Positions 44,001 through 52,788 are shown, counted from the first letter of the stretch. The stretch is DNA of 64,000 nucleotides from Treponema sp. OMZ 790 (GCF_024181285.1 NZ_CP051201.1:2108001-2172000), one strand, 5' to 3'. Notes: generated by a model not told the origin, from the letters alone. Program-made: numbers and translations.

Positions 44001-45438
44001 ACTGTCAGAAATAGATAGCGTATTTGAATTTCTGGATACGAACAATGCTTTCCATCCTAATGAAACAGAAAGAAGCAGACTTTTATATTTATGTCTTGAG
44101 TATATACATGATGAAATTGAACTTGATAATAAAAATACTTACAAAACACCTCCGGTCTTTTCATCATTTGTAATAAATTTTTTATTCGATGTATCGCATA
44201 ATGATAAAAAGATAGATAGAGAAGCTTTAAAAAAATATATATACAGATGGTTTGAAGCAGATAAATACTATTGGCGTTTTATGTTTTATCTTTATATAAA
44301 AAACAACAAACATGAAGAGGCTAATAACTTTATCCGTAATCATAAGCTCTTATACGAAAAAATAGAGAAGAGCATGAAACAAGAAATAACTGAATTTATG
44401 GAAATATGCAGTATTTCTGATTTTACTAACAGAGAACTAGAACATCCGCTACTTACTCCTTTTATTTATTACTTGCAAAGCATTTATAATAATACATGCC
44501 CTAATTGGTTTGATACAAAAAATATTCTTGTTTTTTGTTTTATTTCATGCTGGTATTTTTCACTCTCTCCCGGAATGAGGATTACTACAGATTTTACTTG
44601 CGGAAAATTCTCGAGTATATATGATTGGCTTTCGAATGTATTTAGATGTACTAATAATGATATGTTAGAATACTGTTTAGAAAATTTAGATATAATACAA
44701 AGTGATCATATATCAGCCCAATGCATTGATTTTATATTAAAAAATATAGATAACGATAGATTTAAGAATAAAATAGAAAGTCTGTTGTTATCAAAAACCA
44801 AACATGAAATTCTTGATTACAAAAAAAAGAACTCTAGTTCTACTGTGAATACAGTATTATCAATCTTTTGGAAAAAATGTAAAAATAATCAATATGTAAA
44901 AGCAATTCTTGAAATGCAGCTACTGGATATTGAGCAAATAAATGAAAAAAATAATCATTGTCAAGCAGAAATAGAAAACTATATTATCAAATATGCTTCA
45001 TGCGAACAAAAGCAAATTCTTATTAAGGAAGTGAAAAAGAAACTTTCCAATGAGAATATCGTCATTTTTTTAGCAAAATTAGGATATAAAAAAGCTATAT
45101 ACATTGAAATTGATAAATATCTTAAAGGCAAAACAATTGATCAAGATATATGGTCTGATTTTGTTTTACCTTTTGGATTTATGAAGAAAAATACTATATT
45201 ACTCAATGCTTTTATATCACTATTTACTTATTCTATTGCTGAAAGCAATGATAGAAGGCAATGTTTGTTCCGTATTTCATGTAGAAATATTCGACTTCAC
45301 CTGACAAAATGGAATTTTTTTGTATTTAAAATAAGGACAGATAACCTAATAAAAAAATTACAAGAGGAGAATAAACACTATCAATTTATAGAAAATTTTC
45401 AAAAAGAGATGATGCAATATCTCTTTTCAAATAAATAA
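41026..45438 (+). CDS. STAND (NACHT/Avs-like) NTPase with N-terminal nuclease-like region
   Basis: A 1470-residue, very AT-rich gene. The first 130 residues resemble a PD-(D/E)XK effector: GGKGTSDGGRDGFD (Asp54) followed by CSIQKEYSSK. The NTPase core has Walker A KGQCGIGKTF (212-220), Walker B IFLIFLDGLDEISEE (the LDGLDE form typical of NACHT), and RFIIAGRDG as sensor. About 1000 residues of alpha-helical, repeat-like sequence follow, as in Avs and bNACHT proteins, where this part recognises a phage protein. By analogy, ligand binding would cause oligomerisation and activate DNA cleavage. It stands alone, in reverse orientation between two transporter operons, consistent with transfer. The nuclease assignment is less sure than the NTPase. 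Confidence 0.75.
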   Translation: METFYRKALEDLNTRHDGSTIFEEFCHIIVRIILPDYHFSAPAGGKGTSDGGRDGFDANKNARMACSIQKEYSSKIKDELKKTLNEKELFFFSNQAISELDKVKYEKTSNIKLHIFSLEDLVTKIKAITSQDDERKVDYLLRLSIECFDFVKDKLRLHEKTIQTTNNEIYTSKLMIENTDTILITKDPVGEYLISQFKTIGFSNLPHFFLKGQCGIGKTFLMKQAHNTLLNCAEKDLNFKALPLFFDLKDFPDENFKIPNKKNIFLIFLDGLDEISEENKITLSHKIHVALNEYQNIRFIIAGRDGAFNIEISNAVKNNQSLILTPYNDRFDEKLAYLMKKYNDSPVRDLLTIPLYRNYFIEHNDQKFNSSVEFYKSFVFNQLETDKEKFDEAEKIPKRMNRKSKINIEHLAKKLQKLCYQLFCKSKLILSKQNIMEYFTEDEYLYLIQSSLLHYTDDNTITFISAFYFEYFTACFFELKSYSDIKKIFFINGGKDINVRHLNIFMLFLNILDRKSKVYKKICIDLEKLSPCYILLTDFELLPSIERYKYYISILNYYDENKKHIYYTRFYQSADLLANIPSLSSKMMMLLPESYYEKACALHIEKIQNFLKKPHQNTLMNFANAIILLGVYDQKIWNASQQNKIKDITIPLFQFFLNNPLAKKLSGLLSVDSILYLYSAYDWTKNWNLEHWNDFFKTVSTDFNSLESPITGEKEFSFKLKMYNEFQENPNINVLLYPVITYLLKMEAMDTPIASPVPTELDDTYNTPMLSNNYDLFYLKHNLENTKLTPKIIIDIFSFMAENKIETYTTTNLEYSDVIKILYQNFKEVANILEEYDFDITYKILLYLLDTRFHAFDINNIHTINDTLKKRYIKRLCKDIVGRKINYVFLMPKLFSILLDINDQKQAITLFETLNCPDFIGIYKDVVYSIMYDKIQTHILTSYIQNIYETSDVFEQERFIRKEKEEKQKQLTLNIEKMTAQEEEVMLNKGKLLSEIDSVFEFLDTNNAFHPNETERSRLLYLCLEYIHDEIELDNKNTYKTPPVFSSFVINFLFDVSHNDKKIDREALKKYIYRWFEADKYYWRFMFYLYIKNNKHEEANNFIRNHKLLYEKIEKSMKQEITEFMEICSISDFTNRELEHPLLTPFIYYLQSIYNNTCPNWFDTKNILVFCFISCWYFSLSPGMRITTDFTCGKFSSIYDWLSNVFRCTNNDMLEYCLENLDIIQSDHISAQCIDFILKNIDNDRFKNKIESLLLSKTKHEILDYKKKNSSSTVNTVLSIFWKKCKNNQYVKAILEMQLLDIEQINEKNNHCQAEIENYIIKYASCEQKQILIKEVKKKLSNENIVIFLAKLGYKKAIYIEIDKYLKGKTIDQDIWSDFVLPFGFMKKNTILLNAFISLFTYSIAESNDRRQCLFRISCRNIRLHLTKWNFFVFKIRTDNLIKKLQEENKHYQFIENFQKEMMQYLFSNK

Positions 45439-45531
45439 TCAGATTTATTTTGTCGTAAAATTTGCTCTTGGTACCTTTACAGCACTGTAAGTTTTACGCT
45501 AATTTTGCCTTGAAACAAACATACCCTATAA

Positions 45532-45565
45532 GATAAAAAGCATACAAGGATGTATGCTTTTTATC
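45532..45565 (+). repeat. Perfect 15-bp palindrome with AGGA loop
   Basis: GATAAAAAGCATACA-AGGA-then the exact complement. The centre reads AUACAAGGAUGU as RNA, a 12-of-12 match to the RUACARGGAUGU consensus selected in vitro for CsrA. Its stem shares AAAAGCATAC with the hairpin at 22307-22339. It lies between the convergent STAND and ECF-S genes and might also act as terminator. Confidence 0.7.
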
Positions 45566-45595
45566 AGGCTTTCTTTTCTTCCCTTTTCCAATCCT

Positions 45596-46192
45596 CTACT
45601 CCATATCCTTAAAATGCCTTTTTAAGATGAGCTTTCCGATATATACGCCTGCAATACCGAAAACGATAGCGGATACTATGCCGATAACGGCGAAGGTTCC
45701 GGTAAAATATTTCACATATTCAAGTATCTCTTCTCGGCTCATACCCATTTCCTGCCACTTGGCCAATTCCCGTTCCAAAAAGAAAAGGAAAGGGAACACG
45801 CCTCCGGTAAAATATGTAGCCTGTGTAAGTCCGTGACCGATACCGACCGAAAGCGTTTTGAATCCTGTTTTTGCGATAATCACATCGGCTATCAAACCTG
45901 CAATGACAACAAAAATTAAACAGTTAATACTTCCCATTCCGGTCAGCGTAAAAAGCGCAACGCCCAAACCGGCAAGCAGCGTCAATACGCCGAATCTCCG
46001 AACAGTCTTTACAACAAAAAGAACAATAGGCCCCATCAAAAGTCCCGTCATACCGGGCGCAAATACATGCATAACGGGGATAGTAACGGCTGTCAATATT
46101 CCGACTCCATAAATAACGGCTGCATAAATCGCCGCCATTAAACCGATTAAAACAAAATAACTGATTTTCCAGTGATTGGTTTTTGTTTCCAT
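45596..46192 (-). CDS. ECF transporter S component (Trep_Strep/MptD family)
   Basis: A 198-residue, strongly hydrophobic protein with five or six membrane helices, of the Trep_Strep family of putative ECF substrate-binding subunits. It resembles the S protein at 51.2 kb (both have a VPHVFAPGMTGLLMGPI- or HAAMAGVFMGPF-type loop). Last gene of the T2-A2-S2 operon, four bases after the ATPase. S components bind the solute, and the ATPases and T component power release inward. The solute is unknown; metal chelates or vitamins are typical for the class. Confidence 0.8.
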   Translation of the reverse strand: METKTNHWKISYFVLIGLMAAIYAAVIYGVGILTAVTIPVMHVFAPGMTGLLMGPIVLFVVKTVRRFGVLTLLAGLGVALFTLTGMGSINCLIFVVIAGLIADVIIAKTGFKTLSVGIGHGLTQATYFTGGVFPFLFFLERELAKWQEMGMSREEILEYVKYFTGTFAVIGIVSAIVFGIAGVYIGKLILKRHFKDME

Positions 46193-46196
46193 ACCT

Positions 46197-47687
46197 TTAT
46201 AACCTCTCTTTAAAAATATATTCCAACTGCATCGAGCCGTTCAATTGAAAATCTTCGGCTATCCGTCCGTCTTCCAAAAGAACCGCTCTATTGCAGGTGT
46301 TTAAAATGAATTCATAATCGTGCGTGATAATAACGGAGGCGTTTGTCTTGCCCGTTATCGAATCTATTAACGCACAGACATTTTGCATACTACCGTAATC
46401 CAAACCGCTTGTCGGTTCGTCAAAAATAGTGAGCCGCTTCTTTTGCAAAAATGATGCGGCGACTACCAAGCGCTGTTTTTGTCCCATCGACAGTGTTGTC
46501 GGGTGTTGTTCTTGCAAGGCCGAAAGACTGAGCTTTTCAAGCACTGTTTGTATTAGGTTTTCTTTGTCGGGCAGTGCTTCGTTACCGAGCAGTAAATCAT
46601 CATATACGCTGCACCCGAAAAGTTGAAAGTCTACATTTTGCATCACGTAACCGGCGGTCTTACTGCGCACCCTTGCAGGGAATGCTCTTCCGTCCAACAA
46701 AAAGGTACCGTTCTGTTCCTTTTTTAATCCGCACAGGATTTTCCCCAGCGTTGTTTTTCCGCAGCCGTTTTTACCGATTAAAGCAATCTTGTCTCCGGGA
46801 TATATCGAAAGATGTATTCCTTTTAAAACCTCAGTGTTTTTCCGATATCCAAAATGAATATCGTGCAGTACAACCAAGGCTTCGTCTTTATGCTGCCGCC
46901 GCAGAGCGGGAAGCGTATTGCTGTTGTTTTGAAATAAATGCAAACAGCGAAGACCTTGTTTGTGGAGCTCATCATTACCGATAGTGCGTAACGAATCTTT
47001 TTCATATTCCCGTACTATAGACCCGTTCTCCATTACGATGAGCCGGTCGCAGAGTTCTGCCAAATAATGCAGCCGGTGCTCAATGATGAGTATCGTATAA
47101 CCTTTTGATTTTAGCTGTGCAAGTATTTGTGTAAGCAATTCAACGGATCGATAGTCAAGATTGGAAGACGGCTCGTCCATCAGTACAACGCGCGTGTCCA
47201 ACATTAAAACCGAAGCGATTGCAATCTTTTGTTTTTCACCTCCTGAGAGTTCCGAAAGCTTTCTGTTTAAAAGCGGTTCCAGCGATAACAGTTTTGTAAC
47301 ACGGTTCAGCCGCTCTTGTATTTCCTCTTTTTCTATACCGTAATTTTCGCACGGATATACAAGGTCTGAAAGTACATCGGTTGTAAAAAACTGGTTTTCG
47401 GGATTTTGAAAGACGGACGCTGCAATGTTTGATATATCGCATATACGCATCGATGAAAGAACTTTGCCGTTTAATGTAAGACTTCCGGTTATTTCCCCTT
47501 CATAAAAACGGGGACACAGCCCATTCACACAGCGGAATACCGTTGTTTTTCCGCAGCCGCTTTTTCCGGTAATAACAACCAATTCTCCTTTTTTTACGGA
47601 CAAAGATATATGTTGAATTGCCTGCACCGCCGCACCGTTATACTGATAGCTTACATCATTCAAGTTGATCATACGCGAGGCTCTCAT
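46197..47687 (-). CDS. ECF transporter ATPase, two fused ABC domains
   Basis: This 496-residue protein carries two complete ATPase domains. Domain 1: GKSGCGKTTVFRC, LSELSGGEKQKIAIASVLM, VVLMDEPSSNLD and IIEHRLHY. Domain 2: GKNGCGKTTLGKIL, TLSMGQKQRLVVAASFL, LTIFDEPTSGLD and ITHDYEF. The fusion corresponds to the EcfA1/EcfA2 pair. The ATG at 47687 follows the T-component stop directly; ATG at 47672 is an alternative start. The matching gene in the other module (48.8-50.3 kb) is frameshifted, so this one may supply the working ATPase. Confidence 0.88.
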   Translation of the reverse strand: MRASRMINLNDVSYQYNGAAVQAIQHISLSVKKGELVVITGKSGCGKTTVFRCVNGLCPRFYEGEITGSLTLNGKVLSSMRICDISNIAASVFQNPENQFFTTDVLSDLVYPCENYGIEKEEIQERLNRVTKLLSLEPLLNRKLSELSGGEKQKIAIASVLMLDTRVVLMDEPSSNLDYRSVELLTQILAQLKSKGYTILIIEHRLHYLAELCDRLIVMENGSIVREYEKDSLRTIGNDELHKQGLRCLHLFQNNSNTLPALRRQHKDEALVVLHDIHFGYRKNTEVLKGIHLSIYPGDKIALIGKNGCGKTTLGKILCGLKKEQNGTFLLDGRAFPARVRSKTAGYVMQNVDFQLFGCSVYDDLLLGNEALPDKENLIQTVLEKLSLSALQEQHPTTLSMGQKQRLVVAASFLQKKRLTIFDEPTSGLDYGSMQNVCALIDSITGKTNASVIITHDYEFILNTCNRAVLLEDGRIAEDFQLNGSMQLEYIFKERL

Positions 47688-48404
47688 TCAAAATAATTTT
47701 GCGTACATACTTGCCGTCAACACTATGATTGCAGCGAGCGAAAACACGGCATCTACCGGCCGGAGTTTGACATCAAAGTACGATGTTTTTTTATCGGTGT
47801 TTTCAATTCCCTTAACCAAGGCTGCACAGGAAAGCTCTTCCGCAGTCTTTAGGCTTTTAAACAACATCGGCACGATTATAAATTCCATCGTCCTTATCGG
47901 ATGGAGCATAGCTGCATGTTTTGAGGTGTATAGACCTTTCAGTTTCATCGCATCGATAATAACCAGAAAATCATCTTTTATTGCAGGAAAATAGCGGAAC
48001 ATTACCGCTATGCTGAGGATAATGCCTCGCGGCAGCCGCATACGTTCGAGCGCCATTGTAATTTCCGAAATATTTTTATGCTTTTGAATTACCGTTCCCA
48101 AAAGCATAAAGGGAATAATCCGCTGCACGATAAAAGCGAGTATTCCGATAACGGAAAAAATCGCGGATTGAAATATCGGAACATGCACATGCAAAATCAG
48201 TTGATAATAGGAAAAAAGCACTGCAAACAAAACAGTGTAGCACAACCAGACACCGTATAATCCCGTTATGACCGGCACCGCAGCCGCAACGATAAAAGAG
48301 CTGAGCGTTACCTCCGCCTTTCCGGAAATCAGCATAAAAACCATAATCACTATGTCTAAAAAAAGAAGAGTTCTAACATCAACAGCGGTTTTGTTTTCTT
48401 TCAT
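47688..48404 (-). CDS. ECF transporter T component (CbiQ-like)
   Basis: A 238-residue membrane protein with four or five helices and the two cytoplasmic Ala-Arg-type coupling helices of T components: ALERMRLPRGIILSIAVMFR and DAMKLKGLY, then SCAALVKGIE. AAGGAG precedes the ATG. First gene of the intact ECF operon; the 27-bp operator-like site is about 200 bases upstream. Confidence 0.83.
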   Translation of the reverse strand: MKENKTAVDVRTLLFLDIVIMVFMLISGKAEVTLSSFIVAAAVPVITGLYGVWLCYTVLFAVLFSYYQLILHVHVPIFQSAIFSVIGILAFIVQRIIPFMLLGTVIQKHKNISEITMALERMRLPRGIILSIAVMFRYFPAIKDDFLVIIDAMKLKGLYTSKHAAMLHPIRTMEFIIVPMLFKSLKTAEELSCAALVKGIENTDKKTSYFDVKLRPVDAVFSLAAIIVLTASMYAKLF

Positions 48405-48779
48405 ATCGTGCTCCTTTTACACACGCAGGTTGTTCCAACGTGCAGTGCCACCATTTTTAAGAGCTATTTTGAATTAGGACTAGCTAACATATTGAAATGC
48501 AGAACGCTGCTAAAACCATTAAAAACCACCTGCTGTTTTTCCTCGGCCATATTTTTCCGTATAATAGCAAAATAAGCCCTCCGCTGCTATAAAAACGGCG
48601 GATTATTGTCTGTTAGCAATATATTTTGCCTGAAAATGAGGGGAGATGAGAAGATAACTGTATTCTAAGTAATAATTAATATATATCTTTTTTTAAAATT
48701 TCTCACACCTTCTGTAATAAGGCGAGCATTCTTTCCTTATCGTACGGTAACATACCCGACATCTGCGTTGAAAGAGCCC
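48405..48779. other. Intergenic region between the two ECF modules
   Basis: It contains the 27-bp site and, near its right end, a short open stretch on minus (ALSTQMSGMLPYDKERMLAL, stop near 48710) that looks like the remnant C-terminus of some protein, not identifiable. No other gene is seen. Confidence 0.45.
48607..48633 (-). promoter_or_regulatory. 27-bp candidate operator upstream of the intact ECF operon
   Basis: Matches 40825-40851 at 24 of 27 bases; here the core is TGTTAGCAATATATTTTG. It lies in the only sizeable gap between the two ECF modules, before the T-A-S operon. Confidence 0.55.
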
Positions 48780-50317
48780 TTAGTTTGCGGCAGTTTCTCC
48801 TCGCATCCGTTCAAGTATTTTCTCTTTGTCGTGTTTAGGGCACAAAGCAGTAAAGCCGGTTTTGTTCATGGCAAGGATGGTATCGCAGCTTGCCAGTAAA
48901 AATTCATAATCATGGGAGATGATGATGACTATTTTACCCTGTTGCTTGAGCTGCGCTGTCCGCTTGGCAATAATCCGCATATTGGCTGCATCGAGGCCGC
49001 TTGTCGGTTCATCCAAAATGAAAACGCCCCGATCCAGCATTTCGGCTGCTGCAAGGGTGAGCCGCTGTTTTTGTCCGCCGGATAAACTGAAAGGGTGCGC
49101 CTCCGCTTTTTCAAGCAGCCGGTATTCATCCAAAAGAACTTGTACCGCGTGCAGCTCTGCAAACGGCGCATTCAATTTCAGTTCTTCAATGGCGGACACT
49201 CCGAAAAGATTTGAATCGGCATTATTCGCAAGATAATATATCAAGCGTTTCCGTTTTACCGCGCTCAGTTTTTTTGTGCTGAAGATAACCGTTCCCTTTT
49301 TTTGCCTTATAAGGCCGCACAGTATTTTTGCAAAAGTTGTTTTACCGGTGCCGTTCATACCGATAATTCCGTACACCTGTCCGCTTGTAAATGTATAATT
49401 CAAATTATGAAATAAACAAGTTTTACCGTAACCGAAAGAAAGATTAACAACCGAAAGCGTATTTTGTACAGGTTCAGTATTCTGCCGATTTTCTGTGAAT
49501 TGTTTTACTCCGGCAGACGAAACCGAATCGATAAACGGCGATCCCTGTACAGGTATGCTATCTAAGTGAATTGCGCGTAAGCCGTATTCACATAAAACGT
49601 GTCGCGGCAATGCAAGGAATTCATCTTTTGTGAATCGCGCAGTAAGCCGTCCGTTTTGCATAAGATAATACACATCAATAATGTCTTTCAGATAATACAA
49701 CCGATGTTCAGAAACAATGAGCGTTTTCCGGTTTGTTTTAAATCAAGCATAATTTGTTTTAAGGCTTCAATGCTCTGCATATCGAGGTTTGCTGAAGGCT
49801 CATCAAACACATAAACCGGCTGGTTAAAAGCATATATCGAAGCGGCTGCAAGTTTTTGCCGCTCTCCGCTTGAAAGGCAAAAAACATTTTTCCCCCGCAG
49901 GTGTTCCCCGTTGACGGCAGTTAAAGCTGTTTTTATTCTTTTTCCAATCTCCGTCCGTTCCACACCGAAATTTTCCAGTGCAAAGGCAATTTCATCTTCT
50001 ACCAGCGAAGCGAAAAATTGACTTTTCGGATTTTGGAATACCGAGCCGACTTTTTTGCCGATTTCATATATTTTTTTGCTTTGTATATCTTCGCCGTCTA
50101 TGGTAAGAGCGCCTTCCGCTTTGCCGTTAAAAAAGCTAAAAGCGAGACCGTTGATAAGCCGCGTAAGCGTTGTTTTCCCGCAGCCTGAAGTACCGATAAA
50201 AGCAACCGCTTCCCCCTCATTGATTGTAAGCGTAACGGAGTCTACACTGTTTTCTTGCCCGTTATCTGCTGAGGACATATAGCGGTAGCTCACATTTTTT
50301 AATTCGATTTTACTCAT
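48780..50317 (-). pseudogene. ECF transporter double ATPase, frameshifted
   Basis: Domain 1 reads from the ATG at 50317 (overlapping the T-component stop as ATGA): GTSGCGKTTLTRL, CLSSGERQKLAAASI and VYVFDEPSANLD, up to DLKQTGK. There the frame breaks. Near 49722-49727 the run is AAAA where AAAAA would restore TLIVSEHRLYYLKDIID, the same motif as IIEHRLHYL in the intact paralogue. Domain 2 continues in the shifted frame to 48780 with GMNGTGKTTFAKIL, LSGGQKQRLTLAAAEM and FILDEPTSGLD. One missing A is enough to explain it: either a real mutation, a slippage site or a sequencing error. Confidence 0.8.
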
Positions 50318-51117
50318 ACTGGCAGCTGTTCCCAATAATACAATATTGCACAAAAGAGAGCGGTAATGATAGAGATAAGCCAATCGCTTTTTTTAAATTG
50401 AATAAGCCTCCGTGAAGAATGATCTCCTTCCGCTGATATTCCCCGCACCTCGGCCGCAGCTGCAAGTTCTTCGGCAGTTTTCGACGCTGAAAAAATCATC
50501 GGCACAAAAAGATATTCCACAGCGGTCAGCGGTTTTTTCCACGAACAAATACCGCGCAAGCGTAAGGATTCGATAATTTCGCGGAACTCATATTTTACGG
50601 TAGGAAAAAACCTCAGCATAAAAATGAGCGGCAGATGAAAGTTTCGGTGAATATTCAATTTTTTAAAAATTGCCCGCAATTCTCCGGGTTGTGTTTTTAC
50701 AATCGGAAGAGCAGACATAAAAACCGCCGTCATTCTGGTAATGATAAAAAGAAACATCTCAGGGATAAGTATGCCGAGTCCATTGCCTTTTGAATCAACA
50801 ACCCCGACGCAAGCGTCGAGGTATGTTGTTCTCATAAGGTGGTTGCAGTCGGCTTTAATACCCTTTGTTATGGCGCAAAGCGTTGCCGAGAAACGGCAGG
50901 TATTAAACCCTCCGCACGAATAAAGGCGCAGCACAAACACAAGACTTAAAAGGAGACTACAGCGGACAGCCGTTTTCCATTCTTTTTGAAAAGCGATATA
51001 AAGCAGCAGGAAACTTATCAGCATGCAGAACACGGTATTTTTCGACACTGTTGCGGATAGGAATACCGTGCCTGACAATACAATCAATTTTGTGCGGAAG
51101 TCCATACTCTTCACCAT
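50314..51117 (-). CDS. ECF transporter T component (CbiQ-like)
   Basis: A 267-residue membrane protein with several hydrophobic helices and the T-component coupling helix (EFREIIESLRLRGICSWK, and AAAAEVRGIS near the end). It overlaps the ATPase start by four bases. ATG at 51117 is used; ATG at 51105, four codons later, is equally possible. A small hairpin (CCCCGACGC-AA-GCGTCG) lies inside the gene near 50803. Confidence 0.82.
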   Translation of the reverse strand: MVKSMDFRTKLIVLSGTVFLSATVSKNTVFCMLISFLLLYIAFQKEWKTAVRCSLLLSLVFVLRLYSCGGFNTCRFSATLCAITKGIKADCNHLMRTTYLDACVGVVDSKGNGLGILIPEMFLFIITRMTAVFMSALPIVKTQPGELRAIFKKLNIHRNFHLPLIFMLRFFPTVKYEFREIIESLRLRGICSWKKPLTAVEYLFVPMIFSASKTAEELAAAAEVRGISAEGDHSSRRLIQFKKSDWLISIITALFCAILYYWEQLPV

Positions 51118-51154
51118 TTCTGTTTTTTGTATGGCAAAACCTGCAACGGGGATT

Positions 51155-51748
51155 TTATAATAATCCTGCTTTTTTAAAGTGTTTTGCCATCAGCTTGTTT
51201 CCCAGCCAACAGCCGATAAGTGCAGCAATAATGGTGGCGATAAGTGAAATCAAAATCCATTGCAGGGAAGTGTAATACTTTGTTTGAACGGCGACCTGTT
51301 CGGGAGACACGCCCGTTTTGATAAAGACATCTTTGAAAAACCAAATTTCACTCATTCCGTGAGCAGCTCGCGTAAACGAAGTAATAATCCATGCCGCCGT
51401 TATCCGTTTTATGTTCCGATAACTGTCTTTGCCGATCATGCTTGCTTCCGCCAATAGTCCTCCGGCCAAAAACCACGGAATCATAAAGGGACCCATAAAC
51501 ACACCAGCCATAGCTGCATGGAGCGAATTGTAAATAAAAGCAACGCCGGGTTTTCCTACCTTCATTGTCATGTAGACAAAAAAAGGTGCTAAAATCAATG
51601 CGGTAAACACGGCATTAAATATCATATTAAAAAAAAGCGATGCGCCCGTGACTATGGAAAATGCAATAAAGACAACTATCATCAAGGCAGAAAAAATCCC
51701 TATGGTTGCCAAATCTTTTACCGTTAATCTTTTTGATATATCCATCAT
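51155..51748 (-). CDS. ECF transporter S component (Trep_Strep/MptD family)
   Basis: A 197-residue hydrophobic protein with five or six helices, starting MMDISKRLTVKDLATIGIFS; GGAGG lies six bases before the ATG at 51748. It is the presumed substrate-binding unit of the first ECF module. TGTTAGCAAT, part of the operator-like site, occurs about 35 bases upstream of the start, inside the gap to the AraC gene. Homologous to the S protein at 45.6-46.2 kb. Confidence 0.82.
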   Translation of the reverse strand: MMDISKRLTVKDLATIGIFSALMIVVFIAFSIVTGASLFFNMIFNAVFTALILAPFFVYMTMKVGKPGVAFIYNSLHAAMAGVFMGPFMIPWFLAGGLLAEASMIGKDSYRNIKRITAAWIITSFTRAAHGMSEIWFFKDVFIKTGVSPEQVAVQTKYYTSLQWILISLIATIIAALIGCWLGNKLMAKHFKKAGLL

Positions 51749-51798
51749 AATACCTCCAAAGCTCTTTTCGAGTAGGAAGCATGTTAGCAATAACAAAC

Positions 51799-52788
51799 TT
51801 AAATGTCTTTACCGTTCAGACCGTCTTTACCCATTCGGACGCACATTTTACGGTATTCGCTCGGAGAAAGATGGTATATTTTTTTGAAAGCATCGGAAAA
51901 CTTTGCCGTACTTGCATACCCGCAGCGGAAAGCAATGTCTGTTATCGTTGCCGAACTATCACGCAAGGCTTCCGCCGCCTTTGTAAAGCGGAGATGTTTT
52001 AAATCGGCATAGATGGTTTTTCCGTAAATCGTTTTATAACATCGCTTCATTGTGGTTTTTGCAATACCGAATTTTTCGGCAAGTTCATCGTGAGTAAGAT
52101 GAATATCGGGATGTGCTTCCATAAAGCGATGGATTGATTTTACAATACTGCAATTTGTTTTATTAAAAAATTCTCTTTGCTGAGGAGTGTTGTTATTTTG
52201 TGTACCGAGATATGACAGTAATTCCGCCATTTTGATTTTTAAGTACGGCAGCATCATATTGTCGGGTACGGTGTAAAGCCCTGCAAAACTGTTTTGCATA
52301 AATGCCGAGTGTTTTAATAAGAACGGAGTATCTTCCGTATAGAGTTTTTGTAAAACGTTCGTGTAATCGATATGCGGAAAATACGGTGCAAGATTTTTTT
52401 GCGCGGAAAAAGACGGTGCAATTAAAACGGTAATTCCCTGATAACAGCCTATAGGAAATGCCGATTTTTTATGCGTGTTTTGCAAGGAATGAGCTGAAAA
52501 ATCTCCTGCCGATAGATGTACATGAGTACCGTCTTGCATAGTACAGCTGAAAGCTCCATACTTGCAATAATTTATTTCCAATCCCTCTTCCGGCTCCACA
52601 TCCGTTTCAGCAGTGTTCAAATGAATATCATTAAACAAAACGTCCACACCATAAAAAAGCGTATATCGGATAATCTGTGCCGTTTCCTTCTCCTGCGTAC
52701 CGTATGCATACACAGAAGCGTTTGGTGAGTCTTTTATTTTTTTATATCCGCTTCCGTAAATGCGGTGAAAAAAGTCGTTTGCGGGCAT
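51799..52788 (-). CDS. AraC-family regulator of the transporter cluster
   Basis: A 329-residue regulator. The first 220 residues form a cupin-like sensor region (GLEINYCKYGAFSCTMQDGT). The C-terminal DNA-binding domain has two helix-turn-helices (LTHDELAEKFGIAKTTMKRC and ATITDIAFRCGYASTAKFSD) and the AraC signature KKIYHLSPSEYRKM. AraC proteins with this sensor type often control siderophore or metal uptake genes. Its gene heads the ECF genes (51 bases to the S gene). The repeated TTGCTAACA-type sites near the transporter promoters are its likely targets. AAGGA precedes the ATG. Confidence 0.85.
   Translation of the reverse strand: MPANDFFHRIYGSGYKKIKDSPNASVYAYGTQEKETAQIIRYTLFYGVDVLFNDIHLNTAETDVEPEEGLEINYCKYGAFSCTMQDGTHVHLSAGDFSAHSLQNTHKKSAFPIGCYQGITVLIAPSFSAQKNLAPYFPHIDYTNVLQKLYTEDTPFLLKHSAFMQNSFAGLYTVPDNMMLPYLKIKMAELLSYLGTQNNNTPQQREFFNKTNCSIVKSIHRFMEAHPDIHLTHDELAEKFGIAKTTMKRCYKTIYGKTIYADLKHLRFTKAAEALRDSSATITDIAFRCGYASTAKFSDAFKKIYHLSPSEYRKMCVRMGKDGLNGKDI

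Noticed and set aside
48780..50317. Two separate ECF ATPase genes
   Set aside because: The second ORF begins inside domain 1 without a ribosome site and restoring one A joins both in one frame like the intact paralogue.
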